Below, in pieces: positions 4,708-6,854 of a stretch of 6,854 nt of DNA. Source of the DNA: Pseudomonadota bacterium (GTDB lineage: Bacteria > Pseudomonadota > Gammaproteobacteria > Pseudomonadales > Oleiphilaceae). The translations under genes were made by a program, and so were the position numbers. Position 1 is the stretch's first letter; each line of letters begins with the position of its first letter. The notes beneath the pieces are model-generated. The model was not told where the DNA came from. It saw nothing but the letters and a program-made list of their open reading frames with translations, and did no database searches. The stretch spans positions 1-6,854 of the forward strand of contig JAEZAA010000105.1 of the NCBI GenBank assembly GCA_023430625.1, given 5' to 3'.

Positions 4708-6120
4708 ATGAAACGCTCGCCCCTTCGCAATGCCATTGCCGCTGTTCTGCTGGGCAGCCTGGCCCTAGGTTCCACCCAGGTATTCGCCGAACATGATGGC
4801 AAGCACAGTGCCGCCACCTACCGTCCGGATGTCACCTTCACCCTGCGCACCGATATTGCCGAAGGCAAGCTGGTGTTCGTGGGCGAGACCGGCGATATCA
4901 AGGGCCAGATCAACCCGCAACTGAATGTGGCGGAAGGCGCGGTGGTGCAGATCAACCTGGTGAATGGCGATGGTGCGATCCACGACATCGCGGTGCCGGA
5001 ATTTGGCGCCGATTCCGACAACGTGACTGGCAAGGGCGCCAGTACCACCATCGTGTTCCGTGCTGATAAGAATGGCGAGTTCACCTACATCTGTACCCTG
5101 CCGGGCCACGTGCAGGCGGGCATGATCGGCAAGATCGTGGTCGGTGGCGCGAAGGCGGCGAAAGCGGAGCCGAAGGGCATCGACGTGGCGCAGGATCCAA
5201 CAGCGGTCGGCAAACCCGTGGGCAAGCGGGGTCCGCAGAAATTGAAAGTCGATCTGGAAACCACGGAGGTGGTGGGCCAGCTAGACGATGGCACCACCTA
5301 CAAGTACTGGACCTTTAACGACAAGGTACCGGGACCCTTCATCCGGGTGCGGGTGGGTGACACCGTCGAGGTGAACATGGCGAACCATAAGGACAGCCAG
5401 ATGATCCACTCGGTGGACTTCCACGCGGTAACCGGCCCCGGTGGCGGTGCGGCGGTGACCCAGGCGCCTCCCGGCCAGACCAAGAGTTTCACCTTCAAGG
5501 CCATCAACCCCGGCCTGTATGTGTACCACTGCGCCACGCCGATGGTGGCCCAGCACATCTCCAACGGCATGTACGGCATGATTCTGGTGGAGCCCGAGGG
5601 TGGCCTGCCGGCGGTGGATCGTGAGTTCTACGTGATGCAGGGCGAGCTGTACACCGCCCAGCGCCACGGCACCAAGGGCGACCACGAGTTCTCCCTGGAG
5701 AAGCTGCTGAACGAGCATCCCGAGCACATGACCTTCAACGGCACCATGGGCGCGCTGAGCAAGACCCACAAGATGGAGGCCAATGTGGGTGAGACCGTCC
5801 GCATCTTCTTCGGCGTGGGTGGTCCCAACCTGACCTCCAGTTTCCATGTGATCGGCGAGGTGTTCGACCGAGTGTTCAGCATGGGTGACCTGACATCGCC
5901 GCCGCTGAACAACGTGCAAACGGTGTCGGTGCCTCCCGGTGGCGCCACTATGGTGGAGTTCAAGACCGAGGTTCCCGGCAAGTACATCCTGGTGGATCAC
6001 GCCCTGTCCCGTCTGGAGAAGGGACTGGCCGGCATCCTCACCGTCAACGGCAAGGAAACCAAGGCAACGAAGGAGATCTTCCACGCCCACGGGCCGATCG
6101 ATCCTAATTCCGGCCACTAA
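4708..6120 (+). CDS. nirK: Copper nitrite reductase with fused N-terminal cupredoxin domain
   Basis: Periplasmic enzyme reducing nitrite to nitric oxide, 470 aa against roughly 340-390 for two-domain forms. A signal peptide ends near VFA-E28. An extra cupredoxin domain (about 40-147) has a complete type-1 copper site: His92, Cys129, His134 and Met139 (CTLPGHVQAGM). A Lys/Pro/Gly-rich linker (148-180) leads to the NirK core. The core has the type-1 ligands His234, Cys275, His283 and Met288, the type-2 ligands His239, His274 and His431, and the catalytic pair Asp237 and His380 (SSFHVIGE). The short Cys-x7-His spacing and the SSFHVIGE and LVDHALSR blocks resemble class II AniA-type enzymes. N-terminal cupredoxin fusions are known, for example in Hyphomicrobium denitrificans, where the extra domain is thought to take part in electron entry. 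The ATG at 4708 has GAGGT 7 bases upstream and gives a clean signal peptide. An in-frame ATG at 4657 with AAGGA is the alternative. The gene is under the FNR box at 4600. Confidence 0.95.
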   Translation: MKRSPLRNAIAAVLLGSLALGSTQVFAEHDGKHSAATYRPDVTFTLRTDIAEGKLVFVGETGDIKGQINPQLNVAEGAVVQINLVNGDGAIHDIAVPEFGADSDNVTGKGASTTIVFRADKNGEFTYICTLPGHVQAGMIGKIVVGGAKAAKAEPKGIDVAQDPTAVGKPVGKRGPQKLKVDLETTEVVGQLDDGTTYKYWTFNDKVPGPFIRVRVGDTVEVNMANHKDSQMIHSVDFHAVTGPGGGAAVTQAPPGQTKSFTFKAINPGLYVYHCATPMVAQHISNGMYGMILVEPEGGLPAVDREFYVMQGELYTAQRHGTKGDHEFSLEKLLNEHPEHMTFNGTMGALSKTHKMEANVGETVRIFFGVGGPNLTSSFHVIGEVFDRVFSMGDLTSPPLNNVQTVSVPPGGATMVEFKTEVPGKYILVDHALSRLEKGLAGILTVNGKETKATKEIFHAHGPIDPNSGH

Positions 6121-6130
6121 ATTCCGGCCA
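6106..6130. repeat. Short direct duplication across the nirK stop codon
   Basis: AATTCCGGCCA occurs at 6106-6116 and again at 6120-6130, a 14-base period that spans the TAA stop. It looks like a small slippage duplication just outside the coding end. Confidence 0.6.
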
Positions 6131-6155
6131 ATAATAGACCCTCGACACCCCTTCC

Positions 6156-6178
6156 GGCCCGCGCAAGCGGGCCTTTTT
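6156..6178 (+). terminator. Rho-independent terminator of nirK
   Basis: The stem GGCCCGC/GCGGGCC (7 bp, all GC) with a GCAA tetraloop is followed directly by TTTTT, 36 bases after the nirK stop. This is the clearest terminator in the window and separates nirK from nap. Confidence 0.92.
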
Positions 6179-6187
6179 GCTTGGGAC

Positions 6188-6202
6188 GTTCCCGCCGGGA
6201 AC
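6188..6202. promoter_or_regulatory. Inverted repeat upstream of napE
   Basis: GTTCCC-GCC-GGGAAC is a perfect 6-bp inverted repeat. Its left arm can alternatively pair with GGGA at 6183-6186. It lies about 130 bases before napE, after the nirK terminator, and could be an operator. It matches no FNR or NsrR consensus. No convincing FNR box or full promoter was found in 6179-6328. Confidence 0.3.
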
Positions 6203-6328
6203 CTAATCTTCCGCCTTCCATCGTCATTGGTTAGTGGTCGCTCAAAAAACCGGTCTGTAGAGTTCTTCGAAAGTGCTTCCGGCCTGCCCGGAGCCAATCT
6301 GCTCGCTTTACTGCAACTGGAATCGCTG

Positions 6329-6502
6329 ATGGCACAACAACTCGAGACATCAACAGAACAGTCCCCGAGCAAGAAGCGCGAGTTGAGCGTGTTTCTGTTT
6401 CTGGCGGTGGTTCTGGCGCCGATCCTGGCGGTCATGGTGGTAGGCGGCTACGGGCTGCTGGTCTGGATCTACCAACACTTCACCGGACCACCCACCTATT
6501 AA
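6329..6502 (+). CDS. napE: NapE, small membrane subunit of the nap operon
   Basis: A 57-aa protein of the NapE/TorE family, encoded first in many nap (periplasmic nitrate reductase) operons. A polar, charged N-terminus (about 1-18, with KKRE) precedes one transmembrane helix (about 19-46, FLFLAVVLAPILAVMVVGGYG, shown here as FLFLAVVLAP at 22-31 and VVGGYG at 37-42), then a short WIYQHFTGPP tail. The pattern RELxxFLFLAVxLxPILAVxxVGGYGxxVWxYQ is what I recall for NapE in pseudomonads and Paracoccus. Its biochemical role is not established. The ribosome site is weak (TGGAA about 9 bases upstream), but no better start exists, because the open frame upstream has no family similarity. It is 122 bases ahead of napF. 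Confidence 0.88.
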   Translation: MAQQLETSTEQSPSKKRELSVFLFLAVVLAPILAVMVVGGYGLLVWIYQHFTGPPTY

Positions 6503-6522
6503 CGAAAGCAGTCAGTAAACCA

Positions 6523-6540
6523 AGCCGCCCGGTCGCGGCT
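6523..6540. other. Hairpin between napE and napF
   Basis: AGCCGC (6523-6528) pairs with GCGGCT (6535-6540) around a 6-base loop, 20 bases after the napE stop; neighbouring CC and GG can add two pairs past a bulged A. No U tract follows, so it may be an mRNA-processing or stability element, not a terminator. The 122-base gap holds nothing else I can support. Confidence 0.35.
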
Positions 6541-6624
6541 GGCTGCTCAGACCGCAAGCGAACCGGGCACGTCAGCTGTACCAAGGCGCTCTCTGTCGAT
6601 CCCCGAGAGACGAAAGGACAACCT

Positions 6625-6854
6625 ATGACGGCTGTGGATCAACATAAGCGCGCTCTGCTGTTCGGGCGCGGTCACATCCTGCCCGGCCAGGGTGCGGCGG
6701 CAGACAGCGAGCCTGTGCTGCGTCCACCCTGGGCGCTCGCCGAACCCGCCTTCCTGGCCGCTTGCACCGCCTGTGGCGACTGTATTCGTGCTTGCCCAGA
6801 GGCGGTGCTGACACGAGGCGCCGGCCGCTATCCTGAAATCGACTTCGCCCAGAA
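6625..6854 (+). CDS. napF: NapF ferredoxin-type protein (5' part, cut by window edge)
   Basis: The first 76 codons of NapF, a cytoplasmic Fe-S protein of the nap operon. In E. coli it interacts with the catalytic subunit NapA and is linked to its maturation or to electron supply. Seen here are the typical RPPW (33-36), FLAACTACGDCIRACPEAVL with the first [4Fe-4S] motif Cys47-x2-Cys50-x2-Cys53-x3-Cys57-Pro, and the RGAGRYPEIDF block that follows in E. coli NapF. Further clusters expected in a protein of about 165 aa lie beyond the window. The ATG at 6625 has AAAGGA 6 bases upstream. It follows napE in the usual nap order, so napD, napA and napB or similar probably continue to the right. Confidence 0.92.
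   Translation, partial: MTAVDQHKRALLFGRGHILPGQGAAADSEPVLRPPWALAEPAFLAACTACGDCIRACPEAVLTRGAGRYPEIDFAQ

Noticed and set aside
5939..6328. Upstream extension of the napE frame to an ATG inside nirK
   Set aside because: It would cover the nirK 3' end and terminator in another frame; the translated part before residue MAQQ has no similarity to NapE.
5281..6435. Long minus-strand open frame (384 codons) opposite nirK
   Set aside because: It lies antisense to nirK, crosses the nirK terminator, and its product is His/Val/Gly-rich low-complexity text typical of an opposite-strand shadow; no domain was recognised.
6590..6610. TCTCT/AGAGA hairpin just before the napF ribosome site
   Set aside because: It is only a 5-bp stem with an 11-base loop; too weak to call a regulatory structure.

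Overview
The window looks like chromosomal DNA from a GC-rich, facultatively denitrifying proteobacterium. A gammaproteobacterium is most likely, because the EndA nuclease core and the Fnr protein both follow the enteric/pseudomonad pattern closely. This assignment rests on recalled family sequences, not on a search. Coding density is high, with eight complete genes and one cut by the right edge. No rRNA, tRNA, CRISPR array, transposase or integrase was seen, and no stretch over 300 bases lacks a gene.

Left part (about 1-1200, minus strand): a secreted EndA-type endonuclease with an unusual proline-rich linker and a small C-terminal His/Cys domain. It ends near a GC hairpin at the window edge. 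Between endA and the next gene lies a small tandem array of 17-bp units that runs into the 3' end of that gene.

Middle (1187-3602): a minus-strand set of three genes (MIP18/DUF59 Fe-S assembly factor, Cys-rich DUF2249 protein, NnrS-like multi-pass membrane protein) is divergent from nsrR, the nitric-oxide-sensing [Fe-S] repressor. The shared 148-base control region holds a sigma70-like promoter for the minus-strand set, two NsrR-like half-sites, an FNR-like box and a -10 element for nsrR. I read this as an NO-stress support operon.

Right part (3603-6854, plus strand): an Fnr/Anr oxygen sensor with all four cluster cysteines, then nirK, then the start of a nap operon (napE, napF). NirK has an extra N-terminal type-1 copper cupredoxin domain. 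Its promoter carries a perfect FNR box (TTGAT-N4-ATCAA) placed at about -41.5 from a predicted start. nirK ends in a clear intrinsic terminator, so nap is probably transcribed separately.

Together the genes give nitrate to nitrite (Nap, periplasm) and nitrite to NO (NirK, periplasm). Expression responds to oxygen through Fnr and to NO through NsrR. The divergent operon probably deals with NO damage to metal centres. The least characterised part is the DUF59-DUF2249-NnrS-like trio.
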